DNA of 64,000 bases from Legionella parisiensis (GCF_001467945.1 NZ_LNYQ01000013.1:2571861-2635860); one strand, 5' to 3'. Counted from the stretch's first letter, positions 27,476 through 36,835 are shown. Numbers and translations: made by a program. Notes: generated from the sequence alone by a model not told the origin.

Positions 27476-29326
27476 ATGGATCAGCCCTTACTTACAACCA
27501 AAGAAATTTTTGAATTCATTAAACAACATGAACCCTTTAGCTGTATGAGTGATGTATGCCTTTCAAAACTTTCTCGTGTCTTGGAAATAGAATCTCGATC
27601 CGGTGATTCCCTTTTGATTAAAAAAGGGGAAAATATGAATGACCTTTACATTTTAATTAAAGGTCGTCTTTACTATCAAATAACCGATGTTGAAGGAAAT
27701 GTGACGTTTCAAGGTGAGTTACATGAAGGGGCAATTATAGGAGAAATGGCGCTTTTATCCGATTTACCACGCTCTGCGAATGTTTATACGCTGCGTGATA
27801 GCATCATCTTAAAATTATCGAAAAAAAATTTTTTGAACTTGTGTAAAAAATTTCCAGAATTACTTAATAAGATAACCCAATTCACCATTCAACGATTAAC
27901 TAATTCACTGCAGGGCATTCATAGCGCTTCTACACGCGATAAATCCATTGCTCTAATCCCTATAAGACAAATACAAGACCTTGAATTTCAATTGCAAGAA
28001 ATGATTTTTCGTTTCTCTTATGGAGAAAAAATTCTTTTATTAAACAGCGGTTGTCTTGAAAAAAGAAAAAATCTGCTGGATGCTCATGGAAATATGAGCA
28101 ATGAAGGGATTTTATGGATTAACCAACTAGAAAAAGAGTACTCCTACATCTTCTACCTAGCAGATGAAGCAATAACAAGCTGGACTAAATTTTGTTTACG
28201 TCAAGCGGATTCTCTCGCTTTCTTAGCACTGGCAGAAGAACATAATTCTGACTTATCAGAGGTAGAAAATTACGTCTTAACGATGCAAAGTAATTTTATT
28301 AAACGAAACGTATTAGTACTTCTTCATCAAACTGCAAACCCGCCAAAAAATACTCAAAGCTGGTTAGAAAAGCGCTCTGTCAACAGTCATTTTCATGTTC
28401 GAAGTAATACAGAGGAAGGCATTTCTCGAATGATGCGTATCTTTACTGACAATACCATTTCTTTAGTCCTCAGTGGCGGTGGAGCACGAGGTCTCGCTCA
28501 TATAGGTGTTTATCGCTTATTAGAGGAGAGAGGGATACCTGTAGATTACATTGCCGGAACGAGTATGGGAGCAATGCTCGCGGCTGTTTTTGCTATGGGG
28601 TATTCTTCTAGTGATGTTTTAAAATATGTGGAAGAGTATTTAATCAAAGGGTCTAAAATTGATTTTACCTTCCCCTATATCGCAATTGCTACAGGCAGAA
28701 GAGCTGCAGACAGTCTTATTGAGCTCTATGGCGAAAAGAGTCAAATCGAAGATTTATGGCTTAACTATTTTTGCGTATCAACCGATTTAATCAGCAAAAA
28801 TTTATATGTTCACGATAGAGGACTATTATGGGAATCCATTCGTTCCAGCATCTCCTTACCTTTTATTTATCCACCAGTATCTTTTAATGACAAACTTCTA
28901 ATTGATGGGGGAATACTCAATAATATACCCACTAACGTCATGAGACAGTACTCACAGAGCAGTAAAATTATTGCCTCCAATATTAGCATTAACAATATAT
29001 TTAAATTAACCTCAATACCCTACTCGCTTTCTGGCTGGAAACTGCTATACAACAAATTCATGGGGAAAGAATCAATATTACCACTTAATCTGGGAGAATT
29101 GGTGTTGAGGCTGTTAACAATCAGCTCCCATCAGAATACCTCGAAAATGATGGCCATGGCGGATTATGGTATTACTTTAAAAATAGACCAATACGGCATT
29201 CTGGATTTCAAAAAATATAAAGAAATTGCTGAGGCAGGTTATGAACAAGCAAAAGTTCAGTTTACCGCGCAAAATTTAACTGAACTATTAAAAAATACGC
29301 CTAAATATAATTCTGACATAATATAA
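27476..29326 (+). CDS. Cyclic-nucleotide-binding domain fused to patatin-like phospholipase (NTE family)
   Basis: From the ATG the protein has 616 residues (an upstream TTG adds 10). Residues about 15-135 are a cNMP-binding fold: RSGDSLLIKKGE, then GAIIGEMALLSDLPRSA. The C-terminal half is a patatin lipase: SGGGARGLAHIG (oxyanion hole), nucleophile Ser363 in GTSMG, and the catalytic Asp in DGGILNNIP. The order resembles NTE/RssA-type serine esterases that deacylate phospholipids, with the regulatory domain in front. The middle segment (about 155-320) also resembles the linker between these domains. No signal peptide is seen. Confidence 0.9.
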   Translation: MDQPLLTTKEIFEFIKQHEPFSCMSDVCLSKLSRVLEIESRSGDSLLIKKGENMNDLYILIKGRLYYQITDVEGNVTFQGELHEGAIIGEMALLSDLPRSANVYTLRDSIILKLSKKNFLNLCKKFPELLNKITQFTIQRLTNSLQGIHSASTRDKSIALIPIRQIQDLEFQLQEMIFRFSYGEKILLLNSGCLEKRKNLLDAHGNMSNEGILWINQLEKEYSYIFYLADEAITSWTKFCLRQADSLAFLALAEEHNSDLSEVENYVLTMQSNFIKRNVLVLLHQTANPPKNTQSWLEKRSVNSHFHVRSNTEEGISRMMRIFTDNTISLVLSGGGARGLAHIGVYRLLEERGIPVDYIAGTSMGAMLAAVFAMGYSSSDVLKYVEEYLIKGSKIDFTFPYIAIATGRRAADSLIELYGEKSQIEDLWLNYFCVSTDLISKNLYVHDRGLLWESIRSSISLPFIYPPVSFNDKLLIDGGILNNIPTNVMRQYSQSSKIIASNISINNIFKLTSIPYSLSGWKLLYNKFMGKESILPLNLGELVLRLLTISSHQNTSKMMAMADYGITLKIDQYGILDFKKYKEIAEAGYEQAKVQFTAQNLTELLKNTPKYNSDII

Positions 29327-29347
29327 GTTCAATCTTTAAGCTCAAGA

Positions 29348-30013
29348 TTATTTTTGGGCTTTTCGTGCAATCATCTGATCAAAGAGAGCTCTTTTCTCTG
29401 GAGACAATAATTCTCGCCGCAAAGCCATCATTTCTTCGACTGAACCTTGTATGCAATCAGGAGTAAGTCGATCGAGAATTAAAAAACCATTTAAATGATC
29501 AATTTCATGTTGTAACACCCGAGCATAAAATCCCTCTTCAGTTTGCTGATGAAAATGTCCTGACTCATCATAATAAGTCAAAGTGATTTGCTCATAACGG
29601 GGAACTTTCCCTGATTTGCTGGAAACAGAATAGCAACCTTCAAAATCTTGATGCATATCAGAACCTTCTATCGGTTCATAACTTGGATTAATCATAATAT
29701 GCATAGGATAGAATTTTTTAACATTATCCCGCAATAAAGTCACTTCTTCGGGAATGTAGATTGCAATTATTCTTTTTGCACAATTTACCTGAGGTGCAGC
29801 CAAGCCAACTCCGCCTAATCCATGTAATTTAATCTTCATTGCTGCAATTAATTCTTTATCTTCGTGACTTAAAGGAAACTGGACTTCTTGAGCTTTACTC
29901 TTTAGAACCTGACGGTATTCAGGTTGTTCTACAGTTACTATGTCCATAGCCATAATCGCGGTACTCCCCAATAAGAAAAAGTATAATGTGAGCCCCAAAC
30001 ACACTCTATTCAT
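29348..30013 (-). CDS. Peptide deformylase with an N-terminal export signal
   Basis: The 221-residue protein has all peptide deformylase motifs: GVGLAAPQ (residues 68-75), EGCYS (125-129, with metal ligand Cys127) and QHEIDHLNG (metal ligands His169 and His173, catalytic Glu170). It removes formyl groups from N-terminal methionine in the usual case. Unlike normal Def, it starts with a hydrophobic segment (residues about 5-22, ending in IMAMD) resembling a signal peptide. It is 4 bases downstream of an unknown gene, suggesting one transcript. The export signal implies a periplasmic or secreted substrate, unlike cytosolic translation-linked Def; this is inference. Confidence 0.88.
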   Translation of the reverse strand: MNRVCLGLTLYFFLLGSTAIMAMDIVTVEQPEYRQVLKSKAQEVQFPLSHEDKELIAAMKIKLHGLGGVGLAAPQVNCAKRIIAIYIPEEVTLLRDNVKKFYPMHIMINPSYEPIEGSDMHQDFEGCYSVSSKSGKVPRYEQITLTYYDESGHFHQQTEEGFYARVLQHEIDHLNGFLILDRLTPDCIQGSVEEMMALRRELLSPEKRALFDQMIARKAQK

Positions 30014-30017
30014 AAAC

Positions 30018-30908
30018 TTACTTCATTTTCCTCATGTTTGCTGTTTGAGCTGCAAAATAATCTTGAGACTGATAAATATTATCCGCATCAATACCTGCGC
30101 GTAGTGCTTCTACCAAGTCATCCTGGTGTTGACTAATCACCCGAAACTCTGAAACAGGAACTTCTTTAAGTTGCTTCGTAACCAAATAATTGAGTAAAGA
30201 CATCGTGGAACTGGGATCAACCGTTTGGTTTTCCTCTTGGGTTTTAAATAGTTGGTAGCGGTAAGACAAACAAAGAAATATGCCGGGAGCAATTTCAACA
30301 GGTTCTTTGCTTTCTTTAATACTGACATCAATAGTTCGATAAAAATTGATGGATGGATATTCTTTTCGCAAAATGTTAAGAATCTGTAACACATGCAATT
30401 CATTGGTGTTCGCAATAAAATAAATGGGATCTCTTTTAGGCTCAGAGTCAGCTCCATGAGAAACTTCTACGTTTAAATCGCCTCGCTCCGCTTCATGAAT
30501 TAATGCCAAGAGATAATCTGCTTTTGACTCATCCCATCCAATTTGTGAATTCCAAGCATTTTCCAAAAGCATTATTGCAAAAGTATCTGAATACAACTGC
30601 TTGCTCTTTAACTCCTCTAGCACCCTTTCCTCAGGAGTTACATCATTGAGAAATGAAAATATTTTTAACAATCGTTCCAGAAATTGCCCTGTAGTGAGTT
30701 TACCTAAGCGATAAGGCTGAATCAATTTAGAGTCATTTCTACCAAGTTGATACATAAGCCAAGCATAATTTGTCCATGATTGAAAGAAACTGGAACAACA
30801 ACTGAAATAGCCGGTAGAATAGCGATCACAAATATCTTCAAATGATCGAACACAGGTGCTGATAGGTTTCAAAGCATGTATTGCTGATAAATTAACAATG
30901 AGTGGCAT
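30018..30908 (-). CDS. Conserved hypothetical protein next to exported deformylase
   Basis: The 296-residue protein has no signal peptide or transmembrane helix. Helical stretches at about 60-130 are followed by an alpha/beta part (residues 160-215) with segments such as DPIYFIANTNELHVLQILN and the predicted strand GIFLCLSYRY. This resembles a nucleotide- or hydrolase-like Rossmann fold, but no catalytic motif is certain. A Cys-rich patch (YFSCCSSFF) lies near residue 37. It precedes the deformylase gene by 4 bases, so the two proteins may cooperate. I do not recognise the family. Confidence 0.55.
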   Translation of the reverse strand: MPLIVNLSAIHALKPISTCVRSFEDICDRYSTGYFSCCSSFFQSWTNYAWLMYQLGRNDSKLIQPYRLGKLTTGQFLERLLKIFSFLNDVTPEERVLEELKSKQLYSDTFAIMLLENAWNSQIGWDESKADYLLALIHEAERGDLNVEVSHGADSEPKRDPIYFIANTNELHVLQILNILRKEYPSINFYRTIDVSIKESKEPVEIAPGIFLCLSYRYQLFKTQEENQTVDPSSTMSLLNYLVTKQLKEVPVSEFRVISQHQDDLVEALRAGIDADNIYQSQDYFAAQTANMRKMK

Positions 30909-31077
30909 GATTTTATGACCTGGATTTTTTTTTGCCGATCTTATCCCAAATAATAAGGTGATTCAAATGAAGAACTTACTTTACAACTCAAATCAGGTCT
31001 GTCCTGTTTTTAACCCTAGGTAAACTCTAACCCCTACATGATAACTGTGATAATATCTCACTTCTCACAAAAAATTT

Positions 31078-31608
31078 ATGCTGATGCAATCAACAAATAC
31101 GATACTGCTGCGAAGATTAAGTCAGTACGATGAAGCCAATTTTATTCTGACTATGCAAAAAAGCAGGGATTTTCACTACCCTTTTGTTAACGCACCTCAA
31201 ACTTCTGAGGAGTTCCAAACCTATTTACAAAAATATCAGCACGGTGATCGGCGGTGTTATTTAGCATTAAACCAAAATGAAGATATTATCGGTGTATTCA
31301 ATATTAATGAGATGGTGCATGGTGTGTTTCAAAGTGCATACATGGGTTATTTTGCATCGGTAACTTACGCTGGCCAAGGATTAATGAGTCAAGCATTAAA
31401 ACTTATTTTAAAAGAAATTTTCTTAAATATAAAACTCCATCGAATTGAAGCGAATATCCAACCTACTAATACAGCATCCATTCATTTAGCCACTAAAAAT
31501 GGCTTTCTTAAAGAGGGATTCTCTCCAAGATACTTAAAAATAAATGACGTATGGTGCGATCATTTTCGCTTTGCCTTAACTTATGAAGACTGGTTAGCGA
31601 ATCAATAA
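31078..31608 (+). CDS. GNAT acetyltransferase, RimJ/RimL type
   Basis: The 176-residue protein is a GNAT-fold acetyltransferase of the ribosomal-protein RimJ/RimL type. After ILLRRLSQYDEANF it has the core strand segment YMGYFASVTYAGQGLMSQALKLIL (acetyl-CoA loop Q-G-L-M) and the family block LHRIEANIQPTNTASIHLATKNGFLKEG. This architecture N-acetylates protein N termini or small molecules. Length is typical. The gene is alone on the plus strand and converges on a HAD gene. A hairpin lies after it. Confidence 0.85.
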   Translation: MLMQSTNTILLRRLSQYDEANFILTMQKSRDFHYPFVNAPQTSEEFQTYLQKYQHGDRRCYLALNQNEDIIGVFNINEMVHGVFQSAYMGYFASVTYAGQGLMSQALKLILKEIFLNIKLHRIEANIQPTNTASIHLATKNGFLKEGFSPRYLKINDVWCDHFRFALTYEDWLANQ

Positions 31609-31638
31609 TAGAGCTGCTCTCAAAAGCTAGTATTCTGA

Positions 31639-31676
31639 GTGAAGCCATAATTTTCTCCAAGTTTTATGGCGTTCAC
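31639..31676. terminator. Hairpin between convergent GNAT and HAD genes
   Basis: GTGAAGCCATAA (31639-31650) pairs with TTATGGCGTTCAC (31664-31676) with one bulged base. Loop and flanks are T-rich in part, but no clean T-run follows the stem. It could end transcription from both sides of the 88-base gap. Confidence 0.45.
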
Positions 31677-31696
31677 CCAAACTCTATGAATACACA

Positions 31697-32359
31697 TTAC
31701 CAAACTCGCGCTAATAACTGCCTGTACCCTGTAGCGGCTTTATCCGCAATTAAAAACTGATGTCTGTCATAGCTTGTCATCAAACCAATTACTTGCATCC
31801 CTGCCGCTTTAGCTGCTTTGACTCCGTGTAATGTATCTTCGATAACCAAACAACGTCCAGGCACAACCTTTAGACGTTTGGCTGCCAGCAAATAGCCTTC
31901 AGGGGATGGTTTACCGGTCTGCACATCTTCCGATGTAACAATGGTATCAAAATAAGCGTGCAATTTTCCCTGCCTTACTTTAGAGAGTACCGCAGTGATT
32001 TCGGCGAGGCTGGATCCACTACAAATGCCAATTTTATTAATTTTAAGAGAAATTTTAAAAATAAATTGCTCAAAATCTACAATCAGAGGTATGGGGTCTC
32101 GATTATGAATGATATTGATATAGGCCATGGCTTTTTGTTGGATCAACTGTTTGATCTCTTTATCCGAACAATGAACTCCCACATTGCTTAATAGTCTTGG
32201 AAACATATCTTTATCAGAAAAACCCAAGTACTTTTTCATATATTCAGAATAGCTTATAGTTATTCCTAATGACTTAAGCACATGGCAACATGCTTCATAG
32301 TGAAGAGGTTCGCTGTCTAAAATAACTCCATCAAAATCAAAGATAATCGCGTCATACAT
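31697..32359 (-). CDS. HAD-superfamily hydrolase, beta-phosphoglucomutase-like
   Basis: The 220-residue protein is a HAD phosphatase or mutase of the PGM-like class. The nucleophile motif is FDFDGVILDSEPLH (Asp8, Asp10), motif II is GICSGSS, the lysine region is TGKPSPEGYLLAA, and motif IV is CLVIEDTLHGVKAAKAAGM. A helical cap domain of about 70 residues follows motif I. This family dephosphorylates or rearranges sugar phosphates; the substrate cannot be read. The gene stands alone, 97 bases downstream of the LD-carboxypeptidase gene on the same strand. Confidence 0.9.
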   Translation of the reverse strand: MYDAIIFDFDGVILDSEPLHYEACCHVLKSLGITISYSEYMKKYLGFSDKDMFPRLLSNVGVHCSDKEIKQLIQQKAMAYINIIHNRDPIPLIVDFEQFIFKISLKINKIGICSGSSLAEITAVLSKVRQGKLHAYFDTIVTSEDVQTGKPSPEGYLLAAKRLKVVPGRCLVIEDTLHGVKAAKAAGMQVIGLMTSYDRHQFLIADKAATGYRQLLARVW

Positions 32360-32456
32360 AATAGTTCAGATCCATTTTGTCTCGTTAATTTTTAGTTACG
32401 CTAAATCCTACCTCATGTAAAGAAATATACATGCCTCACTTTTGGTAATGAATCAA

Positions 32457-33359
32457 TTATAAAATAGTCACTAAACATTGATCAGCCTCCAAAATCACTT
32501 CTTTTCCAAGAGGTAATACACATCGTCGAGGAAAATGTCCATAAGGAAAATTTTTAATACATGGTACTTTAATACGTAATGACCATTCTTCAATTACATC
32601 ATCAACAATACCATCACGCTCCGGAAAGTACTTCGCAACACAACGAGCAAACTGCCCAAAAATCACACCTTGAGCATCACTAAAAACTCCCGCCATATCA
32701 AGCTGCGATAAACGGCTATCTACTTGATAAGGCTCTGCACCTACATCTTCTAACAATAAAATACTGTTTTCTATTTCCGGTTGATAAGGTGTCCCCATTA
32801 AGGATGTCAACGCTTCCAAATTACCGCCAACCAACCTGCCTTTGGCAATGCCTGGTTGCACTGTTTGACCTTCTTTTATTTGAAATGATCCACCTGCAAG
32901 ACAAGTCCATAGTGTCTTCTCAATTAAAGAATCGAGTTGACCGTCTCCCAAATCACCAAATACAAAACCTGTACAAGAAATCATTCTTACTTTCTTGAGT
33001 AAAGCGACTTGTAACGCAGTAGTATCACTAAATCCGCTTAAATATTTGGGTCGAGTTCGAATAAGATCATAATCAAGAAGAGGGATTATTCGTTGCGATC
33101 CATAACCACCGGCAATCGCCATGATCACCTTAACCTCATCATCCCTAAAAAAATCCATAATGTCTTTTGCCCGGAACTCATCATCTCCAGCTAAAAAACG
33201 ATCACCCGCGTGCACATGCTGTCCCAACTTCACTTGAAACCCTTTTTGCTGTAAATAAGCAATACCGACTTCCAATATGTCAGGAATCATGGGGCTTGAT
33301 GGAGTAACCAGCCCAATAGTATCTCCAGGTTTTAGTGGCTCAGGGTAAAGGTACTGCAT
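32457..33359 (-). CDS. ldcA: LD-carboxypeptidase (S66 murein peptide recycling)
   Basis: The 300-residue protein belongs to peptidase family S66. The nucleophile Ser88 lies in AGGYGSQRIIPLLD. The catalytic Glu is in LLEDVGAEPYQVD, and the His in YGHFPRRCVLPLGK. N-terminal PGDTIGLVTPSSPM is typical. It removes the terminal D-Ala from murein tetrapeptides during cell-wall recycling. No signal peptide is present, matching the cytosolic location. A ribosome-binding site GGAGACTAAGG precedes the ATG. Length (about 300) is normal. Confidence 0.93.
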   Translation of the reverse strand: MQYLYPEPLKPGDTIGLVTPSSPMIPDILEVGIAYLQQKGFQVKLGQHVHAGDRFLAGDDEFRAKDIMDFFRDDEVKVIMAIAGGYGSQRIIPLLDYDLIRTRPKYLSGFSDTTALQVALLKKVRMISCTGFVFGDLGDGQLDSLIEKTLWTCLAGGSFQIKEGQTVQPGIAKGRLVGGNLEALTSLMGTPYQPEIENSILLLEDVGAEPYQVDSRLSQLDMAGVFSDAQGVIFGQFARCVAKYFPERDGIVDDVIEEWSLRIKVPCIKNFPYGHFPRRCVLPLGKEVILEADQCLVTIL

Positions 33360-33716
33360 CCTTAGTCTCCAACAGGCTTCCTTTAATGCTAATTATTACG
33401 ATCATTTTGGTAAGTGTAATAGCCCCAAAATAATACTTTGTTTTTTTCAATCTATCGAGCCTGATTTTAATAAACTTGACAAAGCGGGAAGATGAACCAA
33501 AATTTAAGGAACCATAAAAGGAATTATTTTGATGTTATGAGAAAACATCCATGCCTCACTGAAGTTTATCCTCTGTAAACAATTCATCGCCCCAAGAAAA
33601 GGAGTTCCCACGTTAGTCAAGAAAACCAAGCAAAGCAAACTTCAAAAAACCATCATACTAAAAAATGTTTTATTTTTCTGTGATTGTATGGTCACAGGGT
33701 TTAAATGGAGAACAAT
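33360..33716. other. Intergenic region between divergent ldcA and nitroreductase genes
   Basis: Nothing certain is encoded here. A 28-codon ORF (33492-33578), preceded by GCGGGAAG, is the only small candidate, and its reading frame is not supported by any known motif. A TTGACA at 33476-33481 lacks a good -10. The region must hold the promoters of the two divergent genes, but I cannot place them. Confidence 0.3.
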
Positions 33717-34322
33717 ATGGCTACTTCAAAAAAACCTAAGGAAGAAAAAGCCCTAATGCGTGAAATCGAAATAATTTATAAACGCCGATCCATACGAAAT
33801 TACACGTCACAAGAACTTGATCGGTCAACCATTAACTCACTACTTGATGCCGCAGTTCAAGCGCCTACTGCCATGCATGAAGAACCATGGTCTTTTGCTG
33901 TAATTCAAGATCAGGATACACTAGATCGCTTATCAGATAGTGTGAAAGCACTTATTTACACTGAATCCCTTAGTTATTCCAAAATACAGATGAGGTATCT
34001 GCAAGAGCTTATAAATGATCTTGATTTTCATGCATTTTATAATGCAAACACCCTCATCGTTATTTACAGCAAATATCATAGTCATTTTGTAACTGCTGAT
34101 TGTTGGTTAGCAGCTGAAAACTTAATACTTGCTGCTTGTGCCCATGGACTTGGTACCTGTGTTATCGGGCTTGCAGTTTCGGCATTAAATACTCCTGAAT
34201 GGAAAAAAAAATTGAATATTCCCTCTGATGTAACAGCAATTGCTCCCATTATTGTAGGGGTGCCAGCAGCCATTCAACCGGCAGTGCCCCGTAAATCACC
34301 AGAAGTTCTTATATGGAAATAA
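33717..34322 (+). CDS. Nitroreductase family protein
   Basis: The 201-residue protein is an FMN-dependent nitroreductase-type flavoprotein. The flavin-binding opening YKRRSIRNYTSQELD is typical, followed by AVQAPTAMHEEPWSFAVI and the C-terminal ENLILAACAHGLGTCVIG with the flavin-contact glycine. It reduces nitro or quinone-type compounds using NAD(P)H. I choose the ATG at 33717 because GGAG at 33707-33710 is correctly spaced from it; an upstream ATG at 33705 would lack a site. The Cys-rich secreted protein gene follows 23 bases downstream. Confidence 0.9.
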   Translation: MATSKKPKEEKALMREIEIIYKRRSIRNYTSQELDRSTINSLLDAAVQAPTAMHEEPWSFAVIQDQDTLDRLSDSVKALIYTESLSYSKIQMRYLQELINDLDFHAFYNANTLIVIYSKYHSHFVTADCWLAAENLILAACAHGLGTCVIGLAVSALNTPEWKKKLNIPSDVTAIAPIIVGVPAAIQPAVPRKSPEVLIWK

Positions 34323-34345
34323 AACCTAACTAAGGAACGCAAAAT

Positions 34346-34876
34346 ATGAATAAAAATCTACTTATATTTTTATTATTGGCATTTACTTTCTCTATAAGCG
34401 CTAAAACTTCCGATTTTACTCTTTGTAAAAGCAAATTCGCTTTATGTACTACTGCCCCATGTAAACCAATACCTGGAAAAAAAGGTTGGGTGTCTTGTCA
34501 TTGCAGCGTACATAATGGCTATTCTGCTGGCACAAAAGCATGCTCTAAGGTCAAGAAAACCAATAAAGGAGAAATCATTAAATCACGTTATTACCCCATT
34601 AAATCTTATGCGATGTGTAACAACGATCGTCCTTGGGCGTGGTGTTTGGATAGTCCATGTGTCATTGATAAAAAAGATTCTGCAAAAGCAAAATGTCTCT
34701 GCTCTGTAGTACGCAATAAAGGGCCTTATATGATAGTTACGGATAAGTATACTAAAAATACATGTACTACCGGACTGTATTCATCTGCAACAGTTGAGGA
34801 TGGAGCTCAAATAACAGGCTTTTTAAAAACCCATAAGGAACTGACTCCTTTCCCTATTAAAGTGCTTAATGAATAA
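34346..34876 (+). CDS. Exported Cys-rich protein with duplicated motif
   Basis: The 176-residue protein begins with a Sec signal peptide (residues 1-19, LLIFLLLAFTFSISA). The mature part has two similar halves. The first has C27-x6-C34-x4-C39-x11-C51-x-C53; the second has C-x8-C-x4-C-x11-C-x-C starting at YAMC. This indicates a duplicated disulfide-rich module. No catalytic or known binding motif is visible. The location should be periplasmic, or extracellular by a type II route. It follows the nitroreductase gene by 23 bases, probably in one transcript. The family is not recognised. Confidence 0.6.
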   Translation: MNKNLLIFLLLAFTFSISAKTSDFTLCKSKFALCTTAPCKPIPGKKGWVSCHCSVHNGYSAGTKACSKVKKTNKGEIIKSRYYPIKSYAMCNNDRPWAWCLDSPCVIDKKDSAKAKCLCSVVRNKGPYMIVTDKYTKNTCTTGLYSSATVEDGAQITGFLKTHKELTPFPIKVLNE

Positions 34877-34884
34877 GCCTAAGG

Positions 34885-34930
34885 GGCTCATCATATTGTT
34901 TCTTAAGAAAAATGATGAGCCTTAATTTTA
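34885..34930 (+). terminator. Intrinsic terminator after the Cys-rich gene
   Basis: GGCTCATCAT (34885-34894) and ATGATGAGCC (34912-34921) form a perfect 10-bp stem with a 17-base loop. It is followed by TTAATTTTAT, a T-rich run. It lies 8 bases after the stop codon, the position expected for a terminator of the nitroreductase and Cys-rich genes. Confidence 0.8.
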
Positions 34931-34980
34931 TAAAAGCAATCTATCAAATTAACAATACACGTCGAAGCAATGTAAATTCT

Positions 34981-35697
34981 TTATGGGCTCTCTTTGTCTG
35001 CAAGCAAATCGTGTGTTGCTTTTTGATAAGTATTCAAAAAATCATCTTGAATAACTACAGCCATATTATCAATCGCTTGTACTGTGCCTGCTTTCTTAAG
35101 AATTCCTGTTTTAAATTGCCATTGAGCAGGCAACTTAAGGTTTGAACCCAAGTGAGTTAGAGATTGTTCTGTTTGCGGTTCTTTTTGTACGCTATAGGAT
35201 TGCATAACGAACACATTACCCTTAGGATCAATCAGTTCATAAACAGGTTTTCCAGCATCATAAACCCACGTTGTTTTACGAGCAACATCTCGTGGTTTAT
35301 AAGGAGAAACTAATAATAAATCCTTTAAACGAATATGGAGTACTCCAGCCTCTCGCATTGCCAACCCATTAAATGTCTTGATATTGGAGCTGACCAGCTC
35401 AGAATTTTGCATTCCGTCAATTGTCCAGTAGCGAGGGCCATTCAAATGAACATGGGCAGATCCAGTCTCTTTTTTCACATCCTTTGCTGTTATCTTTGCC
35501 CAAATATTTTGTGGGCAATTATTAAGTCCTATCGTATTATAAACTGCGTAATCACTAATTTTTTTAGAAAAAATAATCTCGCAATAACGCACACCCCGCA
35601 GATTAGATTTTTGTGCCGCTACAGAAAAAGTTGGGAAAATCAATAAAACCACTAGAATAGCAATAAAAGTGCTTGTATAACTCCTAGACCAATGCAT
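34981..35697 (-). CDS. Conserved exported protein of unknown function
   Basis: The 238-residue protein has a clear Sec signal peptide (residues 1-27, FIAILVVLLIFPTFSVA). The mature part is beta-rich with conserved-looking segments (HLNGPRYWTIDGM, KTTWVYDAGKPVYELID, QPQWQF-like positions near the C terminus). Two cysteines (residues 39 and 60) could form a disulfide. No catalytic motif is recognised. Similar sequences occur as lone exported proteins in Legionella, as far as I remember. The gene is monocistronic. Confidence 0.5.
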   Translation of the reverse strand: MHWSRSYTSTFIAILVVLLIFPTFSVAAQKSNLRGVRYCEIIFSKKISDYAVYNTIGLNNCPQNIWAKITAKDVKKETGSAHVHLNGPRYWTIDGMQNSELVSSNIKTFNGLAMREAGVLHIRLKDLLLVSPYKPRDVARKTTWVYDAGKPVYELIDPKGNVFVMQSYSVQKEPQTEQSLTHLGSNLKLPAQWQFKTGILKKAGTVQAIDNMAVVIQDDFLNTYQKATHDLLADKESP

Positions 35698-35797
35698 GGT
35701 TACACCTCCCTGTGAACTAATTTATTAGAAAATCTTTCCACATAAAAACTTGCTAAAATATATCGCAGTCATAATGTAACACGTTCGAAAATGAACT

Positions 35798-36835
35798 TTA
35801 AATTTTATTTTTTGTTATACAAAGTACAAAAAAATGGCAGATCATAACGCATACGAGTCCTATGAGACCTCCCAATATAACGTGAGTAAAGCGTTCTGAA
35901 GCAATACTAACTGAATGAGTCGCCAGGATCACCGCTGTTGCAACAAAGAAACACCGAAAAGTATATGCAACCGCATAACGACGAAAAGCCACTAACGTTA
36001 AAAAAACACCGCACACGGCAAACGTCAAATCAAAAGGAGTATTAGGAAGGAATTGACCACATAAAATACCTAATGGAACACCGATGGATACCCCAGTAAC
36101 ACGTTGACGTAATTTTTGTGGTGTTGTCCTTATGTTACCGGTAACAACACTTGCCGCACCCCAAATCATCCATTGCCCATTTCCCATTTCAAAATACTCA
36201 ACTAAAAGTGCAGAAATAAAAACAGCAAGTGCCATAGCGACCATGCTTTCAATATAGGGATTTTGCTCCCCAAATTCACCTAACCCTCCTAATCGCAAGG
36301 GATGATAATCTGTAACCCGTTTATTATGAAATGCACTTATTTTATCAATCTGTGCAATCACTAAAGTAGGAATTAATGCACACGCTAAATAGGGCAAGAA
36401 TTGAGGCGCTTGATAAAACATTGTTGTAGGTTTAGTCTCCGCCGCAAACTCTGTGGCAAGAATAATGGCAGGAATAAATGTCCAACTTCCCAAAGGACGT
36501 AATTTCTCTCCCTTTATTGTAACCCAGATCACAGTCGTCGCCGCCAAAGAGCATGAAACAACAAAAAGAACCGGCTGCAGTTGGGTTAAAAAGAGCAAAT
36601 AAAACATAGCAATAATTATACTGCCATGGAGTAACACACCTAATGCGGTCAACTGCAGTCGTTCCTCTACAATCAGGGTTGCCATAGTTAAAACAGAGGA
36701 CTGGAGCCAACGGGGATTATTTGTACTTAAATACAAGGATGCGAAAGGTAATAATACAATAATACCTCTTAACAAAGGCCATATCAGAACTTCATCTTTT
36801 AATGTTTGTATTGCCTTAGAAATAACCTGCATCAA
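35798..36835 (-). CDS. FUSC-family inner-membrane protein
   Basis: The 345-residue protein has about ten hydrophobic segments arranged as two halves. The conserved region QWMIWGAASVVTG followed by RTTPQKLRQRVTGVSIGVPLG matches the FUSC (fusaric acid resistance-like) domain, in which a loop and re-entrant helix link the two repeats. Members include AaeB/YccS-type exporters of aromatic acids. It is shorter than the full AaeB (about 650), so it represents the membrane half only. Its start overlaps the isochorismatase-fold gene by 4 bases (ATGA), so the two are co-translated. An aromatic-acid export role is inferred. Confidence 0.75.
   Translation of the reverse strand: MMQVISKAIQTLKDEVLIWPLLRGIIVLLPFASLYLSTNNPRWLQSSVLTMATLIVEERLQLTALGVLLHGSIIIAMFYLLFLTQLQPVLFVVSCSLAATTVIWVTIKGEKLRPLGSWTFIPAIILATEFAAETKPTTMFYQAPQFLPYLACALIPTLVIAQIDKISAFHNKRVTDYHPLRLGGLGEFGEQNPYIESMVAMALAVFISALLVEYFEMGNGQWMIWGAASVVTGNIRTTPQKLRQRVTGVSIGVPLGILCGQFLPNTPFDLTFAVCGVFLTLVAFRRYAVAYTFRCFFVATAVILATHSVSIASERFTHVILGGLIGLVCVMICHFFVLCITKNKI

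Noticed and set aside
33492..33578. 28-codon ORF with a GCGGGAAG sequence before it
   Set aside because: Too short, no motif, no homologue known to me; mentioned only in the gap note.
36432..36710. Cys/Phe-rich minus-strand ORF inside the FUSC gene
   Set aside because: Out-of-frame shadow of a hydrophobic gene.
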